A program made the translations under genes and the position numbers. DNA of 64,000 nucleotides, taken from Helicobacteraceae bacterium (GTDB lineage: Bacteria; Campylobacterota; Campylobacteria; Campylobacterales; Helicobacteraceae). Position 1 is the stretch's first letter; every line of letters starts with the position of its first letter. Shown here one piece after another: positions 26,359-35,886 of this stretch. Where the stretch lies: positions 5,424-69,423 of the forward strand of contig CAAGLK010000091.1 of the NCBI GenBank assembly GCA_900770765.1, written 5' to 3'. The notes under the pieces are model-generated. The model made no database searches, was not told the origin of the DNA, and saw only the letters and a program-made list of their open reading frames with translations.

Positions 26359-28239
26359 TTACACAAAATCAAGTGGGTCAATATCTATTTCACACTCCTC
26401 ATCTCTTAGCGCTAAAAGTGCAATATGTAGCTCATTTGCACTTTGTGAGCGGATAAAAATAATATAGCGAAATTTATCCGCGATTCTTGCAATTGGGGCT
26501 GCTCCACTTCCTACAATTTCCACTCTTAAAGCATTATTTTTAATTTGGGATTCTAGCTTAAATAAAGATTCTTGCATTAAAATAGCGGCTTGTTGCTCCT
26601 TTTTGTGGCTAAAATGCACGAGCGCTAATCTCATAAATGGCGGATACAAGCCACTTCTTGCTTGCAGCTCATCTTCTAAAAACGCTTGAAAATCGCCTAA
26701 ATATTGCATAAAAAAGTCTTTATTTAAAGTCTGTATTAAAACTCGCCCATTTTCCTTCCGCCCACTTCTACCAGATAACTGCAACATTAGCGATAATGCT
26801 TTTTCCCTAGCTCTATAATCGCTAGCTTTTAGTGCATAGTCTAGCCCTAGCGCTACGCTTAAAGAGACATTGTGATAATCATGCCCTTTTACTAGCATTT
26901 GTGTGCCAATTAAAATATCAATTTTATTTTCATTAAATGTGCTTAAAATTTGTGCTAATTTTTTAGCCGAAGTGATAGAATCCCTATCAAAGCACTCTAA
27001 TTTTACCTCTAAATTCTGCTCTTTGAAATAGGATTCCAATTCCTCTTTAAATTCTTGTGTGCCGATTCTAAAGCTCCTTAACTCTCCATTGCACTTAGGG
27101 CAGAATCCCACAACACCCATTTCAAATTGACAATAATGGCATTTAAGCGTTTTTGTATTTTTATGCAAACTTAAAGAAACACTGCAATATGGACACTCTA
27201 AAGTTTGAGAGCAATTTTGACAAATTAAATGCTTAAAATTTGCGCGTGTTGGGATAAAAACTACAGATTGCCCTCCTTTTATAAAATTTTGCTTTAGCGT
27301 ATCAAATATGAGCGGGTCTAGTGTCTCTAAATTTTCAATAAATCCATATTCATTTTTTGTCTCAAAATGCGTGCCTTTAAGTCTAAAAATACTTTGCTTG
27401 TTTTTAAAATTATAATAAGTAGTCGCAAGTGGTGTAGCACTTCCTAACACTATTTTAATATTTTGCATTTTTGCTAAATACAAGGCGACATCGCGAGCAT
27501 TGTAGCGTGGATTTGAGCTAGATTTATAAGCATCGTCATGCTCTTCATCAATTAAAATAGCACCGCAATTAATTAGTGGTAAAAACAATGCCGAGCGCGC
27601 CCCTGCTAAGATTCTAATCTCACCATTTTTTAAACCGCTTAAAATTGCTTCTTTTTTTTTCTTAGTAACCTTAGAGTGCCAAAACGCCACACAATCGCCA
27701 AAAACTACGCTTAATCTCCTCTCCATTTGCGGCGTAAGAGAGATTTCTGGCATTAAAAAAAGAGCATTTTTGCCCTGCTTTAATGTTTCGCTTAAAACAT
27801 GCATATAAATTTCTGTTTTCCCACTGCCTGTATCGCCAAAAAGCAGAGTTTTGTTATGAGAATTTATAAACTCTAATGCGGCTTGTTGTTTATCACTAAG
27901 TGGAGTTGGGCTAAATTCTAATGGTGCTAATTCCTTTTTACACTCTTTGCTAAAAGGCGTAAATAGACTAAAACTTTGCGCATAAGTGGTAAAATAATAG
28001 CTTGTTATAAACTCTGCTAATTTTATTTGTGTTTGTGAAAAATAAAAAGGAAGTGGCGTAGCAACTTTACACTCAAAATCTGGCTTTTGCACCTTTTTAA
28101 GCACCACGCCTTGCACTAAGCGATTTCTTAACGGAATCTCTACAAGCTGCCCTAAATCTAGCGTAACTTTACTAGCATAAGTAAAAGTTTGATTATGTTT
28201 TAAAATAGCGATGTTATAAAAAGACTCTAAAGATTCCAC
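26359..28239 (-). CDS. priA: Primosomal protein N' (PriA helicase)
   Basis: Restarts stalled replication forks by 3'-5' unwinding and DnaB loading. The 626-residue protein has Walker A LFGDTGSGKTEIY, a DEEHD box with SSNPRYNARD, and a zinc-binding insert with eight Cys in CxxC pairs (CQNC, CPYC, CHYC, CPKC). The conserved IGTQMLVKGHDYHNVSL and LSGRSGR motifs follow. It is shorter than E. coli PriA (732), mainly in the N-terminal 3' DNA-binding part, as is common in epsilonproteobacteria. A two-base gap separates it from the next upstream gene. Confidence 0.95.
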   Translation of the reverse strand: MESLESFYNIAILKHNQTFTYASKVTLDLGQLVEIPLRNRLVQGVVLKKVQKPDFECKVATPLPFYFSQTQIKLAEFITSYYFTTYAQSFSLFTPFSKECKKELAPLEFSPTPLSDKQQAALEFINSHNKTLLFGDTGSGKTEIYMHVLSETLKQGKNALFLMPEISLTPQMERRLSVVFGDCVAFWHSKVTKKKKEAILSGLKNGEIRILAGARSALFLPLINCGAILIDEEHDDAYKSSSNPRYNARDVALYLAKMQNIKIVLGSATPLATTYYNFKNKQSIFRLKGTHFETKNEYGFIENLETLDPLIFDTLKQNFIKGGQSVVFIPTRANFKHLICQNCSQTLECPYCSVSLSLHKNTKTLKCHYCQFEMGVVGFCPKCNGELRSFRIGTQEFKEELESYFKEQNLEVKLECFDRDSITSAKKLAQILSTFNENKIDILIGTQMLVKGHDYHNVSLSVALGLDYALKASDYRAREKALSLMLQLSGRSGRKENGRVLIQTLNKDFFMQYLGDFQAFLEDELQARSGLYPPFMRLALVHFSHKKEQQAAILMQESLFKLESQIKNNALRVEIVGSGAAPIARIADKFRYIIFIRSQSANELHIALLALRDEECEIDIDPLDFV

Positions 28240-28241
28240 GC

Positions 28242-28475
28242 TTAATCTTGCTTAGAATACTGTAGAATCTCTAGCTTATTATTTGCTTCATTTATCGCTT
28301 CTTTAAGCACAGCAGAAACCTCTGCACTCTCTAAAAATGCTTTTAATAAATCTCTAGGGTTAATAATATTTTGAGCATCCATAAGGCTTTTTAGAGATTC
28401 TATTGTTGAATTTTGTAAGCTACTAGTTGGAATCTCATAAACTCGCCCAGAAATGCTAACTCGCAAAGAATCCAT
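28242..28475 (-). CDS. Small conserved-looking protein, function unknown
   Basis: A 77-residue protein. Its start, LRVSISGRVYEIPTS, looks like the opening strand pattern of ZapA-type cell-division proteins, and it is followed by helical sequence (LLKAFLESAEVSAVLKEAINEANNKLEIL). The resemblance is weak and not enough for a name. It overlaps the coiled-coil gene upstream by one base and is followed by priA after two bases, so all three are co-translated. The pair with a coiled-coil partner would fit a ZapA/ZapB-like couple (inference, low confidence). Confidence 0.55.
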   Translation of the reverse strand: MDSLRVSISGRVYEIPTSSLQNSTIESLKSLMDAQNIINPRDLLKAFLESAEVSAVLKEAINEANNKLEILQYSKQD

Positions 28476-28708
28476 TAGCGATTAATCGCATTTTGGATTT
28501 TATCAAACACAGATTCTAACTCTTTTTCTTTAGTGGTAAGCTCATCGTATAAAGAGCTAATTTCTTTGTCTTTTGCTTCATTTTCTGCTTTTAAAAGCAC
28601 GATTTGTTGGCGAAGTGATTGATTTTCATCTCTTAGAGTTTTTAGCTCTTGCACTAGAGTTTCTACGCTTTCTAAAAGTTTATTTGAAATATTTTTTGCC
28701 TCTTCCAT
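28475..28708 (-). CDS. Small coiled-coil protein
   Basis: A 77-residue protein that is almost entirely a predicted coiled coil: heptad-like Leu/Ile spacing runs from residue 8 to 75 (NKLLESVETLVQELKTLRDENQSL and on to KELESVFDKIQNAINR). No signal peptide or membrane segment is present. It resembles ZapB or a leucine-zipper scaffold in size and pattern only. It is first in a unit with the next 77-residue gene and priA, after an AAGGA site and an AT-rich 105-bp gap that has a TAATAT-like promoter. Confidence 0.6.
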   Translation of the reverse strand: MEEAKNISNKLLESVETLVQELKTLRDENQSLRQQIVLLKAENEAKDKEISSLYDELTTKEKELESVFDKIQNAINR

Positions 28709-28813
28709 AACGCTTCCTTAAACTTTACTTAAATTTAAAAATATTAAGCATTATTTTAACTTTTTTTAAATCTTTACGCAAGATTTTAAAATAAGATTCC
28801 ACTAAATTTAAAG

Positions 28814-29185
28814 CTAATATAGCGTTAAATTCTCAAGCCACTCTACGCTAAAAGATTCCGCTTGTGTTTGCTTTGTTAAAATCACCGCACTTAGATAATA
28901 TGGATTCTTAGAGCGCTTTTTATTTAAATAAATCGCAATGGCTTTTTGTAAATGCTGTATTTTTGTAGGGCTTAAATTATACACAGGCATAAATCCAACC
29001 CCACTTTTAACCTCAACAAAATACAAAACCTCACCTTTTTGAGCAATAATATCAAGCTCGCCAAAACGAGTATAAAAATTCCTCTCTAAAATGCTAAAGC
29101 CCTTTTTTTCTAAAAAAGCACAAGCGAAGCTCTCCGCCTCTCGCCCTTTTTGCGTAGTGCTTTGCTTAGAATCTTTATTAAACAT
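28814..29185 (-). CDS. UPF0102 (YraN) nuclease-fold protein
   Basis: A 123-residue protein of the UPF0102/YraN family, which has an endonuclease-like fold. The family signature is visible: GREAESFACAFLEKKGFSILERNFYTRFGELDIIAQKGEVLYFVEVKSG, abbreviated here to its key residues Glu (RFGELD), Asp and the EVK triad. The cellular role is unknown; a link to Holliday-junction processing has been suggested for homologues. Its start overlaps the hom stop by one base (TAATG), and the same hom-yraN order occurs in H. pylori (HP0822-HP0823). Confidence 0.88.
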   Translation of the reverse strand: MFNKDSKQSTTQKGREAESFACAFLEKKGFSILERNFYTRFGELDIIAQKGEVLYFVEVKSGVGFMPVYNLSPTKIQHLQKAIAIYLNKKRSKNPYYLSAVILTKQTQAESFSVEWLENLTLY

Positions 29186-30453
29186 TATTTTTCTATTCTT
29201 ATCATTACAGGCTTTTCTTTTACCACTTCAAGTTTGCTAATTTTTAAAATAGCCTCTTTAATGTTAGCTTCACTGCAAGTGTGTGTAGATAATAATAAAA
29301 TAGAATTATTTTTTTCTTTTGCATTTCTTTGTAAAAATGTGTCAATTGAGATTCCAACCTCGCCAAAAATTGTCGCAATTTGTGCTAATACGCCAGGCCT
29401 ATCAAGCACTAAAAGGCGTAAATAATACGCACTTTTTATTTCATCAAGTGGCTTTAGCTTTAGCGTTGTGTTTAAGTTTTTAAAACCTAGCATAGGAGTG
29501 CTTTTTGCCCTTGCTATTTCTATTAAATCAGAAATTACCGCACTAGCCGTAGCATTCCCACCAGCACCAGCTCCATAATATAGTGTCTCTCCTACGCAAT
29601 CACCCACAACACTAATTGCGTTCATTACACCATCTACCTTTCCTAGCATTGCAGATTCTGGCAAAAATGTAGGATGCACTCTTAACTCTATAAAATCACC
29701 ATCTTTTTTAGCGATTCCAAGCAGCTTCAAATGATAGCCAAATTCCTTAGCAAAGGCGATATCCTCTTGTGTTATTTGCTCAATTCCTTCAATTAAAACA
29801 TGCTCAGGTCTTGCATCTACACCATAAGCAATACTTGCTAAAATAAGTAGCTTATGTGCCGCATCAAATCCCCCTACATCAAAGCTAGGGTCAGCTTCTG
29901 CATAGCCTAACTCTTGCGCTTCTTTTAGCACACTTTTAAAATCGCAATCGCTTTCTTGCATTTTGCTTAAAATAAAATTACAAGTGCCATTTATGATTCC
30001 ACTAATTTTTAAAATATGATTCGCCCCTAAGCCATCCCTTAAAGCCTTAATAATTGGAATCCCACCAGCCACACTTGCTTCAAAGCCTATTGGTAAATCC
30101 CCAGCGATTTGCTGCAGCTCATAGCGGTGATAAGCTAGCATTGCCTTATTTGCCGTAACTAATGCCTTAGAATTTTTCAAAGCCCTTTTAGCAATGGCAA
30201 ATGGCACATCCACGCCGCCTGTTAGCTCCACTATAATATCAATTTCAGGGTCGTCTAAAACCTCATCTACGCTATTTGTAATAGGGAAGTTAAAAATTTC
30301 TCTGCTTTTGCTTAAATCCCTAACCACGCCTTTTTTAATACTTATTTCACAACCAGCCCTTGCTTTAATTAAATCTTTATTTTTATCTAAAATATTAGCG
30401 ACACTACTACCAACCGTCCCTAAGCCTATAATCCCTACTTTTAATACTTGCAT
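29185..30453 (-). CDS. hom: Homoserine dehydrogenase
   Basis: Reduces aspartate semialdehyde to homoserine for threonine and methionine synthesis. The 422-residue protein has the NAD(P) motif GIIGLGTVGSSV, the family motif ELTGGVD and VTANKAMLAYH, the catalytic-region GIINGTCNFILSKM and the DxxGxDAAHK segment (FDVGGFDAAHK). A C-terminal ACT domain (~345-422, RLLVLDRPGVLAQIATIFGEVGISIDTFLQ) indicates amino-acid feedback control. A TATAAT (30489-30484, minus strand) lies 31 bp upstream. Confidence 0.97.
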   Translation of the reverse strand: MQVLKVGIIGLGTVGSSVANILDKNKDLIKARAGCEISIKKGVVRDLSKSREIFNFPITNSVDEVLDDPEIDIIVELTGGVDVPFAIAKRALKNSKALVTANKAMLAYHRYELQQIAGDLPIGFEASVAGGIPIIKALRDGLGANHILKISGIINGTCNFILSKMQESDCDFKSVLKEAQELGYAEADPSFDVGGFDAAHKLLILASIAYGVDARPEHVLIEGIEQITQEDIAFAKEFGYHLKLLGIAKKDGDFIELRVHPTFLPESAMLGKVDGVMNAISVVGDCVGETLYYGAGAGGNATASAVISDLIEIARAKSTPMLGFKNLNTTLKLKPLDEIKSAYYLRLLVLDRPGVLAQIATIFGEVGISIDTFLQRNAKEKNNSILLLSTHTCSEANIKEAILKISKLEVVKEKPVMIRIEK

Positions 30454-30552
30454 TTTTGCCCTTTGTGGCGTATTTTGTGCAAAATTATAGCATTAATTAA
30501 TATCTTATTTGTTACAATGTGCGACTATTTTTTTCTAACTTTAAGGATAATT

Positions 30553-30876
30553 TTGAGAATTGAAAAACTAGATGAAAATAACTATATTTTACATGGAAAA
30601 ATGAAAGAAATAAGCGATTATGATGATATAAAAACGCTTTTAGAAAAGTTTAAGCCTAATAGCAGTGAGCAAAATCCAGCACAAATCACCTTTACAATCC
30701 CTCGCTCAAAAGATATTTCATATTATATTCTAGGCTATTTATTAAAACTAGCTAGGAAAAATCACTTTAAATTTGAACTTCACATTGGTAATCCTTATCT
30801 TTATGAATCTCTTCTGCGACTAGGACTTCATCAATTTTTTAAGGTTTATAATGACAGCATGGAATACTATTTATAG
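30553..30876 (+). CDS. Small STAS-like protein, function unknown
   Basis: A 107-residue protein starting with TTG at 30553 (AAGGA site 30543-30547). The alternating strand-helix pattern (AQITFTIPRSKDISYYILGYLLKLARKN, then FKFELHI, then ESLLRLGLHQFFKVY) resembles the STAS/anti-sigma-antagonist fold, where the last helix is often LxxLGLxxxFxV. The usual phospho-serine site (DSSG) is absent, so this is a weak structural guess. A longer in-frame start at 30448 would overlap hom. A TACAAT -10 lies at 30513-30518. Its end overlaps lgt by 26 bp, so lgt may be coupled to it. Confidence 0.6.
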   Translation: MRIEKLDENNYILHGKMKEISDYDDIKTLLEKFKPNSSEQNPAQITFTIPRSKDISYYILGYLLKLARKNHFKFELHIGNPYLYESLLRLGLHQFFKVYNDSMEYYL

Positions 30877-31675
30877 CGAGTTTAATCCTATCGCCTTTAG
30901 CCTTTTTGGCTTATCGGTGCATTGGTATGGGCTTATGTATGTTTCTGCGCTTTTAGTTGCACTGCTTATTGCAAAATGGCTTGTTAGAAAGGATTCTTAC
31001 CCTTTATCGCAAAATCTTTTAGATTCCTTTTTTATATGGGTAGAAATAGGCGTAATTTTAGGCGCTAGAATTGGCTATATTATTTTTTATGACCCACACA
31101 CTAGCTATTATTTAAGCCATCCGTGGCAGATTTTTAATCCATTTGATACCGCTGGGAATTTTGTTGGAATCCGTGGTATGAGCTATCATGGAGCTGTGTT
31201 AGGATTCTTAATAGCGTCAATTATTTTTGCTAAGGTTAAAAAGGTGAATTTCTGGCTTTTAATGGATTTAAGCGGACTTAGTATTCCGCTAGGATATGTC
31301 TTTGGCAGAATTGGGAATTTTTTAAATCAAGAGCTAGTCGGGCGAGAAACCACAAGCGGAGTTGGAATCCTAGTAGATGGAATCTTACGACATCCAAGTC
31401 AGCTTTATGAAGCATTTTTAGAGGGCGTTTTAGTATTTATTATTTTATATTTTTGGCGAAAAAGGGCGAGATTTATAGGCGAGATTGGAATCTTATATGT
31501 AATTTTTTATTCTTTAATGCGATTTTTGGCAGAATTTTTTAGAGAGCCAGATTCTCAGCTAGGCTTTATTGCATTTAATTGGCTTACGCAAGGGCAGCTT
31601 TTATCGCTATTAATTGGCGGATTCTGCCTTGTTTTATATTTTTATATGTTAAGGCAGAATCTTAAAAATGGCTAA
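30851..31675 (+). CDS. lgt: Prolipoprotein diacylglyceryl transferase
   Basis: Inner-membrane enzyme that adds diacylglycerol to the lipobox cysteine of lipoproteins. The 274-residue protein has about seven membrane helices and the signature GIRGMSYHGAVLG with catalytic-region His, FGRIGNFLNQELVGR, HPSQLYEAFLEG, and FREPDSQLG. Start ATG 30851 has AAGG upstream and lies in the previous gene's 3' end. The last 8 bp overlap the ABC-F gene. Confidence 0.97.
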   Translation: MTAWNTIYSEFNPIAFSLFGLSVHWYGLMYVSALLVALLIAKWLVRKDSYPLSQNLLDSFFIWVEIGVILGARIGYIIFYDPHTSYYLSHPWQIFNPFDTAGNFVGIRGMSYHGAVLGFLIASIIFAKVKKVNFWLLMDLSGLSIPLGYVFGRIGNFLNQELVGRETTSGVGILVDGILRHPSQLYEAFLEGVLVFIILYFWRKRARFIGEIGILYVIFYSLMRFLAEFFREPDSQLGFIAFNWLTQGQLLSLLIGGFCLVLYFYMLRQNLKNG

Positions 31676-33614
31676 TATTTCTTTACAAAATATTTCAAAA
31701 CAATACGACTATAAGGCTATTTTAAATGAAATTTCTTTTAATGTCGAAGAAGGCGAAAGAGTAGCGATTGTAGGTAAAAATGGTGCGGGTAAATCTACGC
31801 TTTTAAAAATCTTAAGCGGCGAAATTGAAGCAGATAGCGGTGATAGAATCGTAGAGGGGAATTTAGAAATAAAGCATTTAATACAAAAACCGCATTTTAA
31901 AGAGGGACAAACCACAAAAGAGGCGATTTTAGAAGCACTAAGCGAGTTAAAAGCCGCATTAGAAAATTACAACACATTAACAAAAAAGCTAGAATCCGCC
32001 CCAGATAATAAAGCACTTTTACAAGAAGCAGCAAAATTAGCTAATTTTTTAGACCATCACAATGCGTGGGATTTAGAAATAAAAGTTAAACAAGTGCTAG
32101 AGCGATTTGAGTTAGAATCCTTGCAAGATAATTTTGTAAATTTACTAAGCGGTGGGGAGCAAAAGCGAGTAGCCTTAGCGTGTTTATTATTAACAAAGCC
32201 AGATATTTTATTGCTTGATGAGCCTACAAACCACTTAGATGTGCAAATGGTGGAATTTTTAGAAGAAATGCTTTTGGGAGCGAACTTTACGCTTGTTTTT
32301 ATAAGCCATGATAGATATTTTATAGATAGAGTTGCAAAAAGAGTAGTAGAGGTAGAAGAGGGTAAAATTAGAAGTTTCAAAGGCGGCTATACGCAATATT
32401 TAGCACAAAAAGAAGCCCTGCTTTTAAGCCTAGCAAAAAGCCATGAGACACTTCTTAAGCATTTAAAAGCAGAAGAAGAGTGGCTAGCAAGGGGTGTTAG
32501 AGCTAGAGTTAAGCGAAACGAGGGGCGAAAAGAGCGCATTATGCAAATGCGAAAAGAAGCAAAGACAAATCCATCAATAATCCGCAAAATGACCTTAGAG
32601 CTAGAGCGAGAGAGAAAGCATTTTAACCAAGAAGAAGGGGTAAATCGTAAAAAAATGCTTTTTGAGCTAAAAGGGCTAGAAATGCGGCTAAATGATAGAA
32701 TCCTAATAAAAGATTTTTCAACTAGGATTCTACAAAGGGATAAAATCGCAATTGTAGGTAAAAATGGTGCGGGTAAATCTACACTTTTAAAGGTTCTGCT
32801 AGGTAGAGTTAAGCAAAGTGGCGGAATCTTAGAGAGTGGCGAGGTGAAAATCGGCTATTTTGACCAGCATAGAGAAATGCTAGATGATTCTAAAGACTTG
32901 CTAGAGACTTTTTGCCCCTTTGGTGGCGACCATATTGAAGTGCGTGGGAAGAGTATGCACATTTTTGGCTATCTTAAAAACTTCTTATTCCCTAAAGAGT
33001 TTTTAGATAAAAAAATAGGCAGCTTAAGCGGTGGGGAAAAAAACCGAGTAGCACTAGCGCTATTATTTACAAAGCAATACGACTGCTTATTATTAGATGA
33101 GCCTACAAATGATTTAGATATACCTACAATAAATATTTTAGAGGAATATTTACAAAGTTTTCAAGGGGCGATTATTTTTGTAAGCCACGATAGATATTTT
33201 GTAGATAAAATCGCAAAAAGGCTTTATATTTTTGAAGGCGATGGCAAAATTGTAGAATCACATAAAAGTTTTAGCGAATATTTAGAAATACAAAGCGAGT
33301 TAAAAGAATATAAAAAAATAGAGTTAGAATCTAAAGAGACAAAAGAAAAAGAAGCAAATAAACAAGATTCCACACAATCTAAAAAAACAAAGCTAAGTTA
33401 TAAGCAAAAACGCTTATTTGAGATTCTACCTTTAGAAATAGAAAACTTAGAAAATGAAATCAAAGAGTTAGAAAAAGAGCTATATAGCGGAATCTTAAGC
33501 ACAAAAGACCTACAAGAAAAATCACAAATTTTAGAAAAAAAGCAAATTTTATGCGAAGAAAAAACTATGCAATATTTAGAACTTTTAGAGCTTTTAGAAA
33601 AGGCGGAATCCTAA
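31668..33614 (+). CDS. ABC-F family ATPase (Uup-like)
   Basis: Soluble ABC-F protein with two nucleotide-binding domains, acting on ribosomes or, for Uup-type members, on recombination/ribosome intermediates. The 648 residues contain two Walker A boxes, both GKNGAGKSTLL, two signature motifs (LSGGEQKRVAL, LSGGEKNRVAL), and two Walker B segments ending LLLDEPTNHLD and LLLDEPTNDLD. A charged linker (~240-310) lies between them, and a C-terminal coiled coil (~555-645) follows, a Uup-like layout. No membrane segments. It overlaps lgt by 8 bp without a clear ribosome-binding site. Confidence 0.9.
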   Translation: MANISLQNISKQYDYKAILNEISFNVEEGERVAIVGKNGAGKSTLLKILSGEIEADSGDRIVEGNLEIKHLIQKPHFKEGQTTKEAILEALSELKAALENYNTLTKKLESAPDNKALLQEAAKLANFLDHHNAWDLEIKVKQVLERFELESLQDNFVNLLSGGEQKRVALACLLLTKPDILLLDEPTNHLDVQMVEFLEEMLLGANFTLVFISHDRYFIDRVAKRVVEVEEGKIRSFKGGYTQYLAQKEALLLSLAKSHETLLKHLKAEEEWLARGVRARVKRNEGRKERIMQMRKEAKTNPSIIRKMTLELERERKHFNQEEGVNRKKMLFELKGLEMRLNDRILIKDFSTRILQRDKIAIVGKNGAGKSTLLKVLLGRVKQSGGILESGEVKIGYFDQHREMLDDSKDLLETFCPFGGDHIEVRGKSMHIFGYLKNFLFPKEFLDKKIGSLSGGEKNRVALALLFTKQYDCLLLDEPTNDLDIPTINILEEYLQSFQGAIIFVSHDRYFVDKIAKRLYIFEGDGKIVESHKSFSEYLEIQSELKEYKKIELESKETKEKEANKQDSTQSKKTKLSYKQKRLFEILPLEIENLENEIKELEKELYSGILSTKDLQEKSQILEKKQILCEEKTMQYLELLELLEKAES

Positions 33615-33646
33615 ATTGCAAGAATCTTAAATTAAGATTCCACCTT
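33600..33646 (+). terminator. Terminator hairpin after the ABC-F gene
   Basis: AAGGCGGAATC (33600-33610) pairs with GATTCCACCTT (33636-33646), with one G-U. An inner AATCTTAA/TTAAGATT stem lies within, and TTTTTA follows. It includes the stop codon and separates the ABC-F gene from convergent ppk. Confidence 0.65.
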
Positions 33647-33661
33647 TTTATTTAACTACGC

Positions 33662-35758
33662 CTAGCTTTCTTTAAACATTCTGTTTGCTAGCTTTTTAGC
33701 CCTTAAGTTCTCATCTTTTTTAAGCGAAAAATACATTGTATCAGTGTGCTCTTCTAGCATTTTTTGGCTGTTTATGCTATTTTCATTATCACTAGCTTTT
33801 AGCTTAATATACTCTCCATCGCTTTTTAGCTCGTGTGCTTTTGTGTTATCTTCGCTTTGGATTTTTATAATGCTAAACAATTTATTAGCAAGCTCCTCTT
33901 CATAAATAGGCGTCATAAGCTCCACTCGTCTCTCTAAGTTTCTAGGCATTAAATCCGCACTTGCAAAATATATTGGCGTCTTTGCGTGTTTGAAATAATA
34001 AATTCTTGCGTGTTCAAGGTATTTACCCACGATTGAAACTACGCGGATATTTTCGCTCACGCCCTTAATTCCTGGTCTAAGGCAGCAGATTCCTCGCACG
34101 ATTAAGTCAATTTTCACTCCAGCAGCAGAGGCTTTATAAAGGGCTAAAATCACATCGGTATCCACTACAGAATTTGCCTTTAAGATAATCCGCCCTTCTT
34201 CTTTATGCTTTGTTTCATTTTCTATTAATTCTAAAATCTTTGGCTTGATTTGAAGTGGTGCGGCTAGAAGCGATTTTAACTTTGATTTATGCGAAAAGCC
34301 TGAGAGATTGTGGAAAAATTTAGTCGCATCTTGTGTAAATTCTCTCTTTGAAGTCATATAGCTTATATCTGTATAAATTTTTGCCGTGCTTGGATTGTAA
34401 TTACCTGTGCTAAGATGCACATATTCTTTTAGCTCCTTGCCTACGCTTTTAATCACAAGGGCGATTTTTGCATGCACTTTAAGCCCAGGCACTCCATAAA
34501 TCACATGCGCTCCAGCGGATTCTAACGCCCTTGCCCAATGCAAGTTATTTTCTTCATCAAATCTAGCTTTTAGCTCCACTAATGCGGTAACTTGCTTACC
34601 ATTTTCTGCCGCTTCAATTAATGCTTTTACAATTGGCGAATTTTTACCCACACGATATAGCGTCATACGGATAGAAAACACATCTGGGTCTTTTGCCGCA
34701 GATTGTATAAAATTCACCACAGGGTCGAAGCTCTCATAAGGCTGGAAGCTTAAAATATCTTGGCTATCAAGCACGGAGAAAATATTTGCATTAGCATCAA
34801 GTGGAGGTAGAATCTTAGAAGTATAATTTGGGAAAGTTAGCTTTGCAAAATTCTTATTCCCTACAATCTCCCATAAAATATTAGAATTAGTTGGAATCTC
34901 ACTTTCATAAACATCCTCTGGCGTTACCTTAATATACTGCATTATGAAATTTTTAAGCTCTAAATCATCAGTTTTACCAATCTCAAGGCGGATTATCTCG
35001 CCCTTTCTACGAGACTTTAGCCCCTCTGTCATTAACGCCATAAAGTCATCGCCCTCTTCTTCTTCAATCTCCATATCAGCATTTCTAGTAACCCTAAACG
35101 CAGTAGAACTCAATGCCTTAAAGCCCGGAAAAAGCTCACTTGTAAATTCCGCCACAATAGAATCTGTGTAAAAATAAGTATCACCTAATCGCACAAATCC
35201 TGGCAACATCCTAGAAATACGAGTCATACCAAATTTAATTTCATTAGGATTCTCTATGTTTTGTAACTTTATCGCTAAAACATAGCTTAAGTTATTTAAA
35301 TGCGGAAAGGGATGCGTAGCATCAACGGCAATTGGCACAACAATTGGATAAAGATGATTTAAAAAATACTGCTCTAGCTGCTTTTTTTCATCCGCACTTC
35401 CTTCTTGGTAGCTTTTAATAAATAGCCCTTGCTTTTCTAGCTCATTTTTTATTTCAAAATAGCACGCTTCAACTCGCTTTTTTTCTAGCTTTAAATAATT
35501 TCTAATGTGTTCAAGCTGCTCTTGTGGAGTTAGCCTATCAGGACCGCTTTCTGTAATTCTAGCACTATATAACCGCTTTAATCCAGCTACTCTTACCATA
35601 TAAAATTCATCTAAATTTGTCCCATAAATTGCGATAAATTTAAGCCTCTCTAAAAGCGGATTCTTAGTATCTTGTGCTTCACTTAAAACACGAGTATTAA
35701 ACCGAAGCCACGATAATTCACGATTTATAAAATTTGCAGACTTATTAAAAGCACTCAT
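33662..35758 (-). CDS. ppk: Polyphosphate kinase
   Basis: Reversibly polymerises the gamma-phosphate of ATP into polyphosphate; important in stress survival and motility of epsilonproteobacteria. The 698-residue protein shows NRELSWLRFNTRVLSEA at the start, RMTLYRVGKNSPIV, the autophosphorylation-site histidine region LKVHAKIALV, LSTGNYN and the second His in EHARIYYF. Length matches PPK1 (~700). A C-terminal tail of ~40 residues is divergent. The start has an AAGGAG site, and a TATAAT sits on the minus strand 35794-35789. Confidence 0.97.
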   Translation of the reverse strand: MSAFNKSANFINRELSWLRFNTRVLSEAQDTKNPLLERLKFIAIYGTNLDEFYMVRVAGLKRLYSARITESGPDRLTPQEQLEHIRNYLKLEKKRVEACYFEIKNELEKQGLFIKSYQEGSADEKKQLEQYFLNHLYPIVVPIAVDATHPFPHLNNLSYVLAIKLQNIENPNEIKFGMTRISRMLPGFVRLGDTYFYTDSIVAEFTSELFPGFKALSSTAFRVTRNADMEIEEEEGDDFMALMTEGLKSRRKGEIIRLEIGKTDDLELKNFIMQYIKVTPEDVYESEIPTNSNILWEIVGNKNFAKLTFPNYTSKILPPLDANANIFSVLDSQDILSFQPYESFDPVVNFIQSAAKDPDVFSIRMTLYRVGKNSPIVKALIEAAENGKQVTALVELKARFDEENNLHWARALESAGAHVIYGVPGLKVHAKIALVIKSVGKELKEYVHLSTGNYNPSTAKIYTDISYMTSKREFTQDATKFFHNLSGFSHKSKLKSLLAAPLQIKPKILELIENETKHKEEGRIILKANSVVDTDVILALYKASAAGVKIDLIVRGICCLRPGIKGVSENIRVVSIVGKYLEHARIYYFKHAKTPIYFASADLMPRNLERRVELMTPIYEEELANKLFSIIKIQSEDNTKAHELKSDGEYIKLKASDNENSINSQKMLEEHTDTMYFSLKKDENLRAKKLANRMFKES

Positions 35759-35788
35759 AACACACTCCTTATTTGTTAATCTTTATAA

Positions 35789-35796
35789 ATTATAAT
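35789..35796. promoter_or_regulatory. Divergent -10 boxes between ppk and purM
   Basis: ATTATAAT reads TATAAT on both strands: minus (35794-35789), 31 bp from the ppk start, and plus (35791-35796). For purM a closer candidate is TATTAT at 35847-35852. The 128-bp gap has no other feature. Confidence 0.45.
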
Positions 35797-35886
35797 AATT
35801 TTGCCTTAAAAAGTGCGTAATTTGCTGGCTTTAAGTTGCAATTTTGTATTATTTTGCCTTTTATTGTTAATTTTTAGGAAGGCGTT

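Noticed and set aside
30448..30552. Longer N-terminus for the STAS-like gene
   Set aside because: It would overlap the divergent hom start and run through the promoters; AAGGA fits the TTG at 30553.
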